DNA from: Thermoplasmata archaeon
GTDB lineage: Archaea; Thermoplasmatota; Thermoplasmata; UBA10834
Reading direction: 5' to 3'
DNA: 5,044 bases
Assembly (NCBI GenBank): GCA_013331315.1
Contig: DUGQ01000083.1
Location: 1-5,044, forward strand
In this document: piece by piece, positions 4,466 to 5,044 of the stretch
How the letters are laid out: each line of letters begins with the position of its first letter
How positions within the stretch are numbered: position 1 is the stretch's first letter
Notes under the pieces: model-generated
The model's database searches: none
What the model was told of the DNA's origin: nothing
The model's input: only the letters and a program-made list of their open reading frames with translations
Program-made: the position numbers and the translations under genes

Positions 4466-5044
4466 ATGCCTCCCAGCTACAAGAGTGATGCTTACGACTG
4501 CTCGGCCAAGAAGGCGCTGCTGGACAGTGAACCGATGAAATACGACGATTACAAGAAGATATACTCCCGGCTGAAGACTCCCCGGGACATCGACCGATTG
4601 GCCGATGAACTCAAGATAGACAAGGAACTGCTTCTGGTGATGTACACTCAGAGGACCGTGAGGGACGCGACCCGGAGGTTCTACATCGTCAAGAACGACG
4701 TTAAGAAGATGGTCAAGGAGTGGAAGAAGGGCGTGTCCATCTACAAGCTCGCGAGGAGGATCAACTTCCCGCCCGTGCTCCTGGGGCTCATGATCGCCCC
4801 GGAGATAGGCGTGACGAGGAAGGAGTACTGGAAGTACATCCGCGACCCTGGCACCTGCAGGGACAAACGCCTCAAGAAGGAGCTCAAGCAGCTCGCAGAC
4901 CTGGACTTGATATACTCGCCCAAGGGCGCGCAGACGCAGACCGAGCGAGGCAAGTGGGGCGAGGGGCTGCTGGAGGACTGGCTCGACAAGAGGAAGCTCG
5001 TGTACAGGACCGAGGAGGACCTCAGGAGCACGCACAAGAAGACC
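4466..5044 (+). CDS. Archaeal CDIN1/C15orf41-like (TPD family) putative nuclease, N-terminal part
   Basis: 193 codons run open to the window edge (3' partial). The sequence resembles the human CDAN1-interacting nuclease 1 (C15orf41) and its archaeal relatives, recognised from memory of that family. Segments that align are YDDYKKIYSRLKTPRDIDRLADELKI (26-51), VKKMVKEWKKGVSIYKLARRINFPPVLLGLMI (79-110), YIRDPG (124-129) and GEGLLEDWLDKRKLVYRTEEDLRSTHKKT (165-193). Two helix-turn-helix-like units (about 38-70 and 80-112) precede a nuclease-like fold beginning near 158. Glu166 fits the first acidic residue of a PD-(D/E)XK core. The last codon is the Thr of the expected Thr-Pro-Asp signature, whose Pro-Asp would be the next two codons. 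Family knowledge: these are predicted divalent-metal nucleases related to Hjc-type resolvases. Biochemical role in archaea: unknown to me. The start is supported by promoter spacing; GTG4430 is an in-frame but weaker alternative. The protein is rich in Lys/Arg, as expected for DNA or RNA binding. Confidence 0.8.
   Translation, partial: MPPSYKSDAYDCSAKKALLDSEPMKYDDYKKIYSRLKTPRDIDRLADELKIDKELLLVMYTQRTVRDATRRFYIVKNDVKKMVKEWKKGVSIYKLARRINFPPVLLGLMIAPEIGVTRKEYWKYIRDPGTCRDKRLKKELKQLADLDLIYSPKGAQTQTERGKWGEGLLEDWLDKRKLVYRTEEDLRSTHKKT

Noticed and set aside
4430..4468. In-frame GTG at 4430 as start of the TPD gene
   Set aside because: It would place the TATA-like element inside the coding region, it lacks an RBS, and the added residues resemble no conserved N-terminus.
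4382..5035. Minus-strand frame of 217 codons opposite the TPD gene
   Set aside because: It is Leu/Val/Pro-rich antisense of a Lys/Glu-rich protein. The plus strand is open to the edge, has a suitable promoter and resembles CDIN1.

Overview
This is an archaeal chromosome segment, most plausibly from a GC-rich euryarchaeote of the Thermoplasmatota kind; that placement is inference from style, not from a marker gene. The signs are TATA-like boxes about 25 bp ahead of the likely transcription starts, GGTG/GAGG ribosome-binding sites, heavy use of AGG/AGA arginine and ATA isoleucine codons, a CCG-domain HdrD-type protein, a free-standing AlaX editing protein, a membrane protein with a C-terminal zinc ribbon, and an archaeal relative of the CDIN1/C15orf41 (TPD) nuclease family. 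No rRNA, tRNA, CRISPR, insertion sequence or clear foreign island was seen.

Layout: (1) 2-373 (+) is the C-terminal end of an HdrD/GlcF-like iron-sulfur protein. (2) 382-630 (-) is an 82-residue two-helix membrane protein, convergent with it at an 8-bp gap. (3) 631-805 is a divergent promoter region with a TATA element on each strand and a long imperfect palindrome on the right-hand side. (4) 806-1654 (+) is an unrecognised membrane protein with an exported beta-rich domain, apparently starting at CTG. (5) 1664-2380 (-) is AlaX. (6) 2432-3082 (-) is a three-helix membrane protein with a Pro/Gln/Ala linker and a zinc ribbon; its promoter carries a second palindrome. (7) 3227-4324 (-) is a glycerol-dehydrogenase-family enzyme with an Asp-to-Asn change in the substrate motif. 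(8) 4325-4465 is a divergent promoter region. (9) 4466-5044 (+) is the start of a CDIN1/TPD-family putative nuclease, cut by the window edge one residue into its signature motif.

The genes do not form an obvious pathway. Strand changes often, and nearly every gene has its own promoter-like element and ribosome-binding site, so most look like single-gene transcription units. The most interesting items are the CDIN1-like nuclease, the D-to-N dehydrogenase, the probable CTG start, and the two TSS-proximal palindromes in front of the two larger membrane-protein genes.
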